Assembly (NCBI GenBank): GCA_004552445.1
Contig: SFOJ01000002.1
Span: 21,128-85,127, forward strand
Direction of reading: 5' to 3'
DNA: 64,000 bases
Source of the DNA: Mollicutes bacterium
GTDB lineage: Bacteria > Bacillota_I > Bacilli_A > RF39 > UBA660
Shown here: in pieces, positions 1 through 8,597 of the stretch
How the letters are laid out: every line of letters starts with the position of its first letter
Position numbering within the stretch: the first letter of the stretch is position 1
Made by a program: the position numbers and the translations under genes
The notes under the pieces: generated by a model
Told to the model about the DNA's origin: nothing
The model's database searches: none
What the model saw: only the letters and a program-made list of their open reading frames with translations

Positions 1-1
1 A

Positions 2-163
2 AAATATTATTGTTCAGAATTTGTATATAAAGTTTTATCAAACAAAGAAATAGAAATATATAATAAAGAAAATACTTTATTCAAACCAGAAGAATTAATA
101 ACAAATAATAGATTTGTGAAAATATTTGAAGGTAAAATAAGAGATTATATAGCAATTTGTTAA
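2..163 (+). CDS. C-terminal end of a YiiX/NlpC-P60-like hydrolase (partial)
   Basis: The window opens inside a reading frame of 53 residues ending with TAA at 161-163. It contains YYCSEFVYKVL followed by LFKPEEL. The Cys-Ser-Glu-Phe-Val pattern and a downstream L-x-x-P-E-E-L are typical of permuted papain-fold (YiiX/YebB-like NlpC/P60) amidases, where this Cys is the nucleophile and the motif lies near the C-terminus. The start lies outside the window, so substrate and localisation cannot be judged. Recognition rests on a short fragment; another papain-like cysteine hydrolase is possible. Confidence 0.5.
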   Translation, partial: KYYCSEFVYKVLSNKEIEIYNKENTLFKPEELITNNRFVKIFEGKIRDYIAIC

Positions 164-170
164 AATTGCT
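151..170 (+). terminator. weak hairpin at the end of the partial hydrolase gene
   Basis: AGCAATTT (151-158) and AAATTGCT (163-170) form an 8-bp stem with loop GTTA that contains the stop codon. Only an AT-rich stretch follows, not a clean T-run, so it is a weak terminator candidate. Confidence 0.4.
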
Positions 171-203
171 ATATTTTATATATAATAAAAAAAATTCATG
201 TGT

Positions 204-230
204 AAAAAGAGCCTTATTAAATTAAGGCTC
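204..230 (-). terminator. terminator of the PBP gene
   Basis: GAGCCTTA and TAAGGCTC form an 8-bp stem (209-230) that overlaps the stop codon of the minus-strand PBP gene. On the minus strand it is followed by a run of five T (208-204). Confidence 0.75.
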
Positions 231-2330
231 TAATACTTGAGGTAAAGTTGTAGTAATATTTTCATTATCATTTTGAGACTTTTGAGGAATTGAAACAGTT
301 TTAGTTGGTTGAGTACCCTTAATGAATAGATGTGTTTGTACTCTAGATGAAGGAGTAGAAGAATTAGGTAATCTTGGAGGATTAGTGCCAACAACAACTC
401 TTGATGCAACTATTCCACTAGGTCTATCAAACTTAACATTTTTTTCCATAACTTTATTAACAATCTCAGCTTGAATTTTAGTTCTTTCACTCCAGGCATG
501 AGAAGAAGTATTATATGTTTTTTTTGTTAATTTATCATATCCATACCAAATTGCAACACTATAATTTTTACTAAATGTTACAGTCCAAGCATCCTGTATA
601 ACATTAGTACTAAGTCCTAAACTTTTAAGTCTAGCACTATCGTAACTACTGGTTCCAGTTTTAGTTGATATTTCACTACCGCTAACTTTAATACGAGAAC
701 TTGTGACTTTTTTTAGCATATAACTTATCATATAAGCAGTTGTATCTTTCATTACGCGCTTTTTAGGATAATTAAATTCTACAACTTCATCATCATTACC
801 ATTCTTATATATAATTTTATTAACACTATGTGCTTCAGTATGATATCCTCCATTACCAAAAGAAGAGTATGCAGAAGCAAGTTGTACTGGTGATACTCCA
901 GTAAATCCACCAATAGAATGTGCTTCATTAATATAATGAGAATTTCCTAAATATTCAGGTGTTATTCCAAGAGATGTAACAAATTTATCAATTTTAGAAT
1001 TACTAATTTTTTGAAATGCCTGCAAAGCACAAGTGTTTCTAGAACGAACCAAACATTGTTCCATGGTCATAAACCCTTTATATTTTCCATCAACATTCCT
1101 CATAACTCCACCATTAGTGTAACTAACAGGTTTATCAATAAATGGAGTATAAGTAGACCAATTCTTATATTCGATACCAGGTCCATAATCAAATAATGGT
1201 TTAGCAGTACTTCCAGGGTGTCTTTTTATTTGAGTAGCATAATTTAGTGAAAGTTCACTATTTTTATTACGACCAGCACCTACAGCTATAATTGCCCCAG
1301 TTTCATTATCAATTATACCAATACCAACTTGAACCTTATTATCCTTAAATTTATGTTTTTTATAAAAATTATTTATAACATCTTGCTTACTTTTAACCAT
1401 AGTAGTATAAATATCCATTGAGACTTCATAAGGATTATCTCCAGTTTTATCAATAATTTCTTGTATAACAGTATCAATAAATCCTTGATATTTATTAATA
1501 GTAGTTTTTTGTTTCTTGATAATATTCTCAACATGTATCCTTTTTGCTTTATCAGCCTCATTATCGGTAATATAACCATGTCTTAACATTAAATTTATTA
1601 CTTCATTCTTTCTCTCATTAGTTTTATCTGGATTAACATATGGATCATATTCTCCAGGAGCTTGAAATAATCCAGCAATCATGGCAGCTTCTACTAAATT
1701 TATATCAGATATATCTTTATCAAAATATGTTTTAGAAGCCATTTGAACTCCATAGCTACCAGCACCCAAGTAAGGAGCATTAACATAAAATTCCATAATT
1801 TGTTCTTTAGAATAATCTTTTTCAATTTTAAATATAGACATATAAATATCGGTAAACTTACGTACTATCCCATCGAATCCTTTAGAATTAGTACTAGTAT
1901 AAGTATTCTTAGATAATTGCATAGTTAGAGTAGAAGCTCCCCCAGCATCTTCACCCTTTAAAAAACCAATACCAGCTTTCATAAATCTATATATATCAAA
2001 ACCATCATGTTCAAAAAATCTTGCATCTTCAGTTGCAATAATAGCATCAATCAAAACTTGAGGTAATTCATCATAAGTAACAATTTGTCTTTTTTCAGTA
2101 CCAATACTAGCTATTAAATCACCTTTAGAATCATAAATATTAGATGATTCTTTCTTATAAAGTAATTCACCTTTAAATTCAGGAGCACTAAAATAAACAT
2201 AACAAAAGAATCCAGATACAGTTACTATACCTAAAAAAAATAAAATTATTATAGTTAAACATATATTATTTAAAATATTATTTTTCTTGCTGTTTTTAAT
2301 CCTCTTTTTAATATTTTTTTTCTTTTTCAT
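222..2330 (-). CDS. class A penicillin-binding protein (PBP1A-like, bifunctional)
   Basis: Bifunctional peptidoglycan synthase acting at the outer face of the membrane: glycosyltransferase 51 polymerises lipid II, and the transpeptidase crosslinks stem peptides. A basic N-tail and one membrane anchor (about residues 22-48) precede the GT51 domain with ATEDARFFEHDG (catalytic Glu about 101) and TMQLSKN. The transpeptidase carries STAK (Ser about 374), SRN (about 430) and KTGTS (about 557). A Ser/Thr/Pro-rich tail closes the protein, as in other PBP1A proteins. An in-frame TTG lies 12 bases upstream, but the chosen ATG at 2330 has GAGGG five bases before it, so the TTG is not needed. 702 residues, normal for the family. 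Divergent from the lipid kinase gene. Confidence 0.93.
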   Translation of the reverse strand: MKKKKNIKKRIKNSKKNNILNNICLTIIILFFLGIVTVSGFFCYVYFSAPEFKGELLYKKESSNIYDSKGDLIASIGTEKRQIVTYDELPQVLIDAIIATEDARFFEHDGFDIYRFMKAGIGFLKGEDAGGASTLTMQLSKNTYTSTNSKGFDGIVRKFTDIYMSIFKIEKDYSKEQIMEFYVNAPYLGAGSYGVQMASKTYFDKDISDINLVEAAMIAGLFQAPGEYDPYVNPDKTNERKNEVINLMLRHGYITDNEADKAKRIHVENIIKKQKTTINKYQGFIDTVIQEIIDKTGDNPYEVSMDIYTTMVKSKQDVINNFYKKHKFKDNKVQVGIGIIDNETGAIIAVGAGRNKNSELSLNYATQIKRHPGSTAKPLFDYGPGIEYKNWSTYTPFIDKPVSYTNGGVMRNVDGKYKGFMTMEQCLVRSRNTCALQAFQKISNSKIDKFVTSLGITPEYLGNSHYINEAHSIGGFTGVSPVQLASAYSSFGNGGYHTEAHSVNKIIYKNGNDDEVVEFNYPKKRVMKDTTAYMISYMLKKVTSSRIKVSGSEISTKTGTSSYDSARLKSLGLSTNVIQDAWTVTFSKNYSVAIWYGYDKLTKKTYNTSSHAWSERTKIQAEIVNKVMEKNVKFDRPSGIVASRVVVGTNPPRLPNSSTPSSRVQTHLFIKGTQPTKTVSIPQKSQNDNENITTTLPQVLEP

Positions 2331-2442
2331 AAACACCCTCAATATAGTATATCATAAAATATATTATTCCCAATTTATAAAATTATATAATCTATTAATA
2401 TTATGAAAAATTTGATATAATATTTACGAGGGAAAAGAAAAT

Positions 2443-3390
2443 ATGATGAAATGTGTTGTTATATACAATCCAAATAGTGGAAAGTTAACAAATAGAAATG
2501 ATATAAAAAAATTATATAAAATATTTGAGAACTATGGTTATGATGTAGAAATAATATATACTGAGTATAAAGGACACGCAAAAGAAATAACAAAAAAATT
2601 AAAAGATGTAGATTTATTAATATGTGCTGGAGGAGATGGAACCTTAAATGAAGTAATTTCTGGTAATATTGAAAGAAATAAACCAATGCTTTTAGGACAT
2701 TTACCATTGGGTAGTGTAAATGATGTTGCTCATATGTATGGTATGACAGGAAATACAACTAAGAATTTAGTCATGCTTTTAAATGGTGCACAAAAAAATA
2801 TAGATGTATGTCTAATAAATGAAAACCCATTTGTATATGTAGCGTGTATAGGTGCATGGGTGGACATATCATACTCAACCCCAAGAAAATTAAAGGAAAA
2901 ATATGGTAAACTAGCATATGTAATTTATGGTATTCAACAATTAAAACAAAAACTGCAATTTTATAATGTAAAATATACTGTAAATGGAGAACAAAAAGAA
3001 GGAAGATTCTCATTTATATTTATAACAAACTCAAACAGAATAGGCGGAGTAGATAATATTTATGATGATGTAAAACTAGATGATAATAAATTTGAAGTTC
3101 TACTTTGCGAAATAAAAAATAAATGGGATATTATAAGAGCTGTTCACTATCTAAAAAGAAGAGAGTTAAATGATATACCAGTATTTAAATATTTTAAAAC
3201 TGATAAAATAGAATTAGAATTTGATGAAATTCCACCATCATGGTGTATAGATGGTGATGAACTAACTCACGAAACAAATAAATTCAAAATAGAAATAAAT
3301 AAAGATAACTATATGTTACTTCCAACAAAGAACATAGAAAAGTTATTTGAAAAACCAAAAGATTTAGAAGAAGAATTGGACGAAGAATAG
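2443..3390 (+). CDS. diacylglycerol/lipid kinase (DagK/YegS family)
   Basis: A 315-residue cytosolic or membrane-associated lipid kinase. The N-terminus IYNPNSGK and the nucleotide loop CAGGDGTLNEV (about residues 61-71) are the hallmarks of the DAGK catalytic domain. The C-terminal half has the beta-rich second lobe, with SWCIDGDE near the end as in DgkB and YegS homologues. In Gram-positive bacteria DgkB returns diacylglycerol, released by lipoteichoic acid synthesis, to phosphatidic acid; the exact lipid here is not shown by sequence. GAGGG lies nine bases before the ATG; a second ATG follows directly. It has an acidic C-tail. It stands alone, divergent from the PBP gene. Confidence 0.88.
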   Translation: MMKCVVIYNPNSGKLTNRNDIKKLYKIFENYGYDVEIIYTEYKGHAKEITKKLKDVDLLICAGGDGTLNEVISGNIERNKPMLLGHLPLGSVNDVAHMYGMTGNTTKNLVMLLNGAQKNIDVCLINENPFVYVACIGAWVDISYSTPRKLKEKYGKLAYVIYGIQQLKQKLQFYNVKYTVNGEQKEGRFSFIFITNSNRIGGVDNIYDDVKLDDNKFEVLLCEIKNKWDIIRAVHYLKRRELNDIPVFKYFKTDKIELEFDEIPPSWCIDGDELTHETNKFKIEINKDNYMLLPTKNIEKLFEKPKDLEEELDEE

Positions 3391-3500
3391 TCTGATTTTT
3401 TTAAAATCCAAAATACAATTTCACCTTAAATTAAGTGACAATACAAACATCTTTTTGCTTGAATGGGAGAGGGGTACATGTTATAATAATAAAGTAAGAT

Positions 3501-4940
3501 ATGATGAAAAATAGTATTGTAAAAATTGTAATTATTCTTTTGATTATTGCTTCTATGTTAGGGGTAATTGGTTTTACATATTCATATTTTAGTTTAGATA
3601 TAGAAGGAAACTCAAAAGAAGTAACTGTAACTACTGGGAATTTAAAATTACAATATATTGACAACACAGAATTAAATTTAATAGATGCAGTACCAGGAGA
3701 TTATATAACAAAAGAAATATTAGTTAAAAATATAGGTACAAAAAGTGTATCATATAATTTAAAATTAAATGATTTAATAAATACTATAGACGATTTTGAA
3801 CTAAGCATAACATTAACTTGTGAAAGTTATAATAGTAATAATGAGTTAAAAGGAAAATGTCCGGATATTTATAGAACAATTGGATATAGTGAAACTAAAG
3901 CTTCAAAAACATTAAAAAAAAATATCGAAATAGATGTTGGTATAACACATAAATATACAGTAGTAATCAAATTTGTAAATAAAGATTATTCTCAAGATAG
4001 TAACTTAAACAAAAAATTCTCTAGTGTCTTATCTTTAGAAGAATATGAAGTTCCTAAAACAGTAAATTGTACATATGATGGTGAAATGGTACAAGGAACC
4101 AAATTTGTTAAAGGACAATATACATATAGTTATAAACAAGAAGGAGATTATGCTGGAATCAACGCAATAAACTGGAAAAATATAGATGAAGATGGTTGGG
4201 GAGTACAACTAAGTAGTAAAGTATCAACAGATCCAGTAAGTGGAGAAATTTGTTCGTATATAAATGGTAAACCAATAGTGTCTATGAATGACGCATATTA
4301 TTTAAGTCAAGCAACAAGTATAGATATAACTGGAATAGATACAAGAAATGTAACAAATATGCATGGTATGTTCTATGACTCTAAAGCTACTGTTATAACT
4401 GGATTAGAAACTATAGATACAAGTAAAGTAACTAATATGAGAAGTATGTTTATAAATTCTAAAGCTAGCAAACTGAATCTAGAAACTTTTGATACTTCAA
4501 AGGTAACCAATATGGGTAATATGTTCGCAGGCGTAAACTTAACGGAACCATTAAATCTAAGTAACTTTGACACATCAAATGTAACTGATATGTCAAGTAT
4601 GTTTTATCTTTCAGCAATGAAAAAAATGGATATATCAAATTTTAATACAAAGAATGTAACCAGTATGAATGGAATGTTTCAAAGTACAACTATAGATAAA
4701 CTTGATTTAAGAAATTTTGATATTTCAAATGTAACAGCATCTAACAGAATGCTTGGTGACACAAAAATAAATATTTTGAATTTATCAAATTTAATCATTA
4801 GTGATGACACAGTTTTAGTAGACATATTTGCTAATTCAACTATAAAAGAGATAATTGTTAATAATGAAGAAACACTTAATATTTTAAAAAGTACAAGTAA
4901 TATACCAAGTAATATGAAATTCACATTAAAAACAAGCTAA
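3501..4940 (+). CDS. BspA-type (DUF285) repeat surface protein with camelysin/TasA-like N-terminus
   Basis: A 479-residue secreted protein. Residues 1-30 are a hydrophobic signal ending in YSYFS. Next comes a beta-sandwich region (VTVTTGNLKLQY, later PGDYITKEILVKNIG) like camelysin/TasA proteins and other SipW-type substrates. The C-terminal half (about 265-460) carries repeats of about 24 residues with the pattern DTSNVTDMSSMF, the DUF285/BspA-like leucine-rich unit used by surface adhesins in gut bacteria. No LPxTG or membrane anchor is seen at the C-terminus, so attachment is unexplained. No strong ribosome binding site stands before the ATG pair at 3501; TATAATAA lies about 20 bases upstream. 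Adhesion is inferred from the family. Confidence 0.82.
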   Translation: MMKNSIVKIVIILLIIASMLGVIGFTYSYFSLDIEGNSKEVTVTTGNLKLQYIDNTELNLIDAVPGDYITKEILVKNIGTKSVSYNLKLNDLINTIDDFELSITLTCESYNSNNELKGKCPDIYRTIGYSETKASKTLKKNIEIDVGITHKYTVVIKFVNKDYSQDSNLNKKFSSVLSLEEYEVPKTVNCTYDGEMVQGTKFVKGQYTYSYKQEGDYAGINAINWKNIDEDGWGVQLSSKVSTDPVSGEICSYINGKPIVSMNDAYYLSQATSIDITGIDTRNVTNMHGMFYDSKATVITGLETIDTSKVTNMRSMFINSKASKLNLETFDTSKVTNMGNMFAGVNLTEPLNLSNFDTSNVTDMSSMFYLSAMKKMDISNFNTKNVTSMNGMFQSTTIDKLDLRNFDISNVTASNRMLGDTKINILNLSNLIISDDTVLVDIFANSTIKEIIVNNEETLNILKSTSNIPSNMKFTLKTS

Positions 4941-4944
4941 AATA

Positions 4945-4973
4945 TTTACTATAGATTATAAAAATTGTATAAT
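4945..4973 (+). promoter_or_regulatory. sigma-A-type promoter of pyrG
   Basis: TTTACT (4945-4950), a 17-base spacer and a perfect TATAAT (4968-4973). It lies just after the stop codon of the BspA-like gene and would start transcription near 4979-4981, directly at the foot of the leader hairpin. Confidence 0.65.
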
Positions 4974-4979
4974 TAAATA

Positions 4980-5014
4980 GAGCCTAGAGAAAACTCTCTG
5001 GGTTCATTTTTTTT
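4980..5014 (+). promoter_or_regulatory. pyrG leader hairpin with T-run (possible attenuator)
   Basis: GAGCCTAGAGA (4980-4990) pairs with TCTCTGGGTTC (4995-5005), 11 pairs including two G-T, with an AAAC loop. Eight T follow (5007-5014), and the T-run touches the GGAGG ribosome site of pyrG (5015-5019). It has the shape of an intrinsic terminator, but it sits downstream of a good promoter. So it may attenuate pyrG as well as end the upstream transcript. Confidence 0.6.
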
Positions 5015-5028
5015 GGAGGTAATATTTT

Positions 5029-6630
5029 ATGACAAAATATGTTTTTGTTACTGGAGGGGTGGTTTCTGGTTTAGGAAAGGGAATAACAGCATCTAGTGTA
5101 GCACTATTATTAAAATCAAGAGGATATAAAGTATTCATGCAGAAGTTTGATCCTTATATTAATGTTGATCCTGGTACTATGAATCCTATACAACATGGAG
5201 AAGTATTCGTAACATATGATGGCTGTGAAACTGATTTAGACCTTGGACATTATGAAAGATTTATAGATGAAGAACTTAACTTTACATCAAACATAACAAG
5301 TGGAAAAATATATAAATCAGTTATTGACAAAGAAAGGCATGGGGATTATTTAGGAGCAACAGTTCAAATGGTTCCACATATCACAAATGAAATTAAAAAT
5401 AAAGTTTATGAAGCAGGTATCACTAGTGGAGCAGACATAGTAATAACTGAAATAGGTGGTACCGTAGGTGACATAGAAAGTCAAAGCTTTATAGAAGCGT
5501 TAAGACAAATTCAATATGAAAAGGGAAGTACTGAAACGTTCTTTATACATTGTACTCTTATACCATTTATATATGGTTCTAATGAACTTAAAACAAAACC
5601 AACGCAAAATAGTGTGAGAGACTTAAGAAATATGGGCATTAGACCAGATGCCTTAGTATGTAGAGCACCTTTTAATACAAGCGAGGCTATTAAGAATAAA
5701 CTATCATTATTCTGTTCAGTACCAGTTACTAATGTAATAGATTCAGTAGATGTTAAGAATATTTATGAAATACCAATCAATTATTATAATCAAAAGATAG
5801 ACGAAATAATTTTAAAACAATTTAAACTGCCTATTAAAAAAGCAAATCTAACTAAATGGAATAATTTAATAGAAACTGTAAATAATTTAAAGAGTGAGAT
5901 AGAAATATCTTTAGTAGGAAAATATGTTGAATTGCATGATGCGTATATTTCAGTAAGTGAGAGTTTAAAACATGCAGGATATAAGTATAATACTAAGATA
6001 AATATTAACTGGGTTGATTCTGAAAAATTAGAAGATTCTAAAATTAATTTAAAAGAAGTTTTTAAAAATTCTAAAGGAATTATAGTACCTGGTGGGTTTG
6101 GAAGTAGAGGTATTGAAGGTAAAATAAAAGCAATAAAGTATGCTCGTGAAAATAATATTCCATTTTTAGGTATTTGTTTAGGTATGCAACTTGCTGTTAT
6201 AGAATATGTAAGAAATGTATGTGGAATAGAAAATGCTTCAAGCACTGAATTTGATCCTACATGTAAAAATCCTATAATAGATTTAATGGTTGATCAAAAA
6301 TCAATTGTTAATATGGGTGGCACATTAAGACTTGGTAATTATGAATGTACTCTTAAAAAAGGAACACTAGCTTATCAAGATTATAAAACAGATATAATTT
6401 TAGAACGTCATCGTCATAGATATGAATTTAATAATAAATATAAAAGCATTCTTGAAGAAAATGGTATGATATTTTCGGGAATAAATGAAAAAGCAGATTT
6501 AGTAGAAATAGTCGAACTACCAAAACATAAACATTTTATTGCATGTCAATTCCACCCTGAATTTAAATCTAGACCAACTAGACCTCATCCATTATTTGAT
6601 TCATTTATTAAAGCAAGTTGTGACAAATAA
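5029..6630 (+). CDS. pyrG: CTP synthase
   Basis: Makes CTP from UTP, ATP and glutamine. The 533-residue length is standard. The N-terminal amidoligase domain begins KYVFVTGGVVSGLGKGI (P-loop), with DPYINVDPGTM and EIGGTVGDIE. The C-terminal class I glutaminase domain has VPGGFGSRG, GICLGMQ (nucleophile Cys about 383) and HPEF near the end. All catalytic elements are present. GGAGG stands nine bases before the ATG. A promoter and a terminator-like hairpin lie in its leader, in keeping with attenuation of pyrG known in other Firmicutes. It is separated by only 67 bases from the antiporter gene downstream but a new promoter there is possible. Confidence 0.97.
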   Translation: MTKYVFVTGGVVSGLGKGITASSVALLLKSRGYKVFMQKFDPYINVDPGTMNPIQHGEVFVTYDGCETDLDLGHYERFIDEELNFTSNITSGKIYKSVIDKERHGDYLGATVQMVPHITNEIKNKVYEAGITSGADIVITEIGGTVGDIESQSFIEALRQIQYEKGSTETFFIHCTLIPFIYGSNELKTKPTQNSVRDLRNMGIRPDALVCRAPFNTSEAIKNKLSLFCSVPVTNVIDSVDVKNIYEIPINYYNQKIDEIILKQFKLPIKKANLTKWNNLIETVNNLKSEIEISLVGKYVELHDAYISVSESLKHAGYKYNTKININWVDSEKLEDSKINLKEVFKNSKGIIVPGGFGSRGIEGKIKAIKYARENNIPFLGICLGMQLAVIEYVRNVCGIENASSTEFDPTCKNPIIDLMVDQKSIVNMGGTLRLGNYECTLKKGTLAYQDYKTDIILERHRHRYEFNNKYKSILEENGMIFSGINEKADLVEIVELPKHKHFIACQFHPEFKSRPTRPHPLFDSFIKASCDK

Positions 6631-6697
6631 TTACAAAAAATATTTAAAAAAAACAAATTGTATATTATAATATATCTAGAATAAGGAGTGGGCTTGT

Positions 6698-7660
6698 GTG
6701 AACATAGTATTATCAATAATTTTACTATTAATTGGCTTTTATGGTTTAATTAAATGTTCAGATATATTTGTAGATGCAATAAGTTCTATTGCAACTAATT
6801 TTAAAATGTCCAAAATGATGATTGCTCTTACTGTAGCAGCATTTGGTACATGTGCTCCAGAACTTGCAATATCATTTCAAAGCATAAGTTCAGGAAGTGG
6901 AGATATAGCACTTGCTAATGTACTTGGAAGCAATGTTGTTAATATCTTGTTGATAATTGGTTTAGCTGCTTGTGTAGCACCAATAAAAGTAAAAAATGAG
7001 GTCACAAAGAAAGAACTACCAATATTATTAGTTATAACAACAGTATTTAGTTTATCAATAATAGCACATTACATTGGAGGAACTCCTGATAGTTTTATAC
7101 TTGATAGATATGATGGATTACTATTTATATTCTTCTTTGGAGTATTTATATTCTATATAATATCAGTAGTAAAAATGAAACAAGGATTCTTCGAATATAG
7201 TAAACCAAAATATAAAATGTTAACATCAATATTACTTTCTGCAATATGTTGTATAGGAATTATAATTGCTAGTGATTTAGTAGTTGACAACGCTAAAGTA
7301 TTAGCAGAGACATTAAATGTAAGTACTAAAATAATAACAATGACTGTTATAGTAATTGGAACATCACTTCCAGAAATGACTATGACAGTAGTTGCTGCTA
7401 AAAAGGGTGAATTTGATATAGCACTAGGTAATATAATCGGAACTAATATATTTAATATTGGAATAGTTCTAGGACTTCCACTTTTAATATATGGAGGATT
7501 TTCATCAGTTAATTTCAACCTTATAGATGTATTAGCAGTACATATAGCAGCATTTACTTTATATTATTTCGCACGTAACGATAAAGTATTTTCTAGATTA
7601 GAAGGTGCACTTATGATGTTAATGTTTTTAGCATACTATACATATGTATTATTAGCATAA
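6698..7660 (+). CDS. calcium/sodium antiporter (CaCA family, YrbG-like)
   Basis: An integral membrane cation antiporter of 320 residues with about ten hydrophobic segments. Two inverted alpha repeats are visible: ALTVAAFGTCAPELAISF followed by GNVLGSN-like text (LANVLGSNVVNI), and VIVIGTSLPEMTMTVV followed by LGNIIGTNIFNIG. The conserved acidic residues in the two Pro-Glu motifs bind the cation in this family. The start is GTG at 6698, nine bases after AAGGAG; no ATG is close by. Ca2+/Na+ (or K+, H+) exchange is the family assignment; the ion is not defined by sequence. Confidence 0.9.
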   Translation: MNIVLSIILLLIGFYGLIKCSDIFVDAISSIATNFKMSKMMIALTVAAFGTCAPELAISFQSISSGSGDIALANVLGSNVVNILLIIGLAACVAPIKVKNEVTKKELPILLVITTVFSLSIIAHYIGGTPDSFILDRYDGLLFIFFFGVFIFYIISVVKMKQGFFEYSKPKYKMLTSILLSAICCIGIIIASDLVVDNAKVLAETLNVSTKIITMTVIVIGTSLPEMTMTVVAAKKGEFDIALGNIIGTNIFNIGIVLGLPLLIYGGFSSVNFNLIDVLAVHIAAFTLYYFARNDKVFSRLEGALMMLMFLAYYTYVLLA

Positions 7661-7718
7661 ACTTGCAATACTTCACTTTTTTCTATATAATTATTATGGA
7701 ATTGTGAGGTATTTTTTA

Positions 7719-8597
7719 ATGAAAAAGAAATTTGGCGATAGAAGAGATGGAAAGAGAGTTAAAGTAGATGGATTACATCAATTATGTATTGATTTAAAAC
7801 CAAGAAGATGTGATGCAGACGTTTATATCAATCAAAGTATAGATGTAACAAACTTAATTAAATTTATAGAAAAAAAGAAAAAAGAAAATCCTGATATGAG
7901 AATAACATTTTTTCATGCCTTTACGATGGCTTTCGCTAAACTATTTTATAATAGAGATTTGTTAAATAGATTTATATGTGATAGAAAAACATATAGAAGA
8001 AATGACGTAATAATAGCTTTTGTTGCAAAAATTGCATTTGAAGACTCAAGTGAAGAAGTAATGATTAACTTAAAAATAGATGCAGATGATACATTAGAGA
8101 CTGTTAGTAAAAAAATATATACAAGAGTTAAAAAGTTAAGAAATACAAAGCAAACAGATAAAAAAGAAAATACTAATAGTGCTGTAGATGTTATAGGATA
8201 TATGCCGGGAATTATTAGAATACCTTTAGTAGGATTCATTAAATGGTTAGATAAAAAAGGATGGATTCCACGTGGCTTAGTAGATGATAACATTTACTAT
8301 AGTACAGTTATTTTATCAAATTTAGGTAACTTAGGTATTGGTTCTATATATCATAACCTTACCAATTTTGGAACTAGCTCAATGTTAGCAACAATGGGAA
8401 AAATTCATAAAGAAACAACTGTAGATGAAAATGGTAAAACAAAAGTAATAGATGTTTGTGACTTTGGTGTAAACATGGATGAGAGAATAGCAGATGGTTA
8501 TTATTTTGCTAAATCATTAAAAATGTTTGAATATATAATTAATAATCCAGAATTATTGGAAGAAAGAGCAGATACAAAAATAAATTATGAAGAATAG
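7719..8597 (+). CDS. E2/CAT-like acyltransferase domain protein without lipoyl domain
   Basis: A 292-residue protein of the chloramphenicol acetyltransferase / 2-oxoacid dehydrogenase E2 catalytic fold, seen in VIL/SNLGNLGIGSIYH and in the C-terminal MDERIADGYYFAKSL. The latter aligns with the E2 active-site DHRxxDG, but the catalytic His is replaced by Glu. No lipoyl or subunit-binding domain is present. The ATG at 7719 follows GAGG by nine bases; an upstream in-frame GTG is part of that ribosome site and is rejected. It overlaps the acyl ligase gene by 11 bases, so the two are surely co-translated. Role unknown; acyl transfer in partnership with the ligase is the inference, weakened by the missing His. 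Confidence 0.75.
   Translation: MKKKFGDRRDGKRVKVDGLHQLCIDLKPRRCDADVYINQSIDVTNLIKFIEKKKKENPDMRITFFHAFTMAFAKLFYNRDLLNRFICDRKTYRRNDVIIAFVAKIAFEDSSEEVMINLKIDADDTLETVSKKIYTRVKKLRNTKQTDKKENTNSAVDVIGYMPGIIRIPLVGFIKWLDKKGWIPRGLVDDNIYYSTVILSNLGNLGIGSIYHNLTNFGTSSMLATMGKIHKETTVDENGKTKVIDVCDFGVNMDERIADGYYFAKSLKMFEYIINNPELLEERADTKINYEE

Noticed and set aside
3421..3440. Operator palindrome (TCAC...GTGA) before the BspA-like gene
   Set aside because: Only about two thirds of the positions are symmetric, as expected often by chance in AT-rich DNA.
5790..6245. Long open frame on the minus strand opposite pyrG
   Set aside because: pyrG is intact and conserved on the plus strand; the antisense frame has no ribosome site and gives hydrophobic text typical of reversed AT-rich codons.
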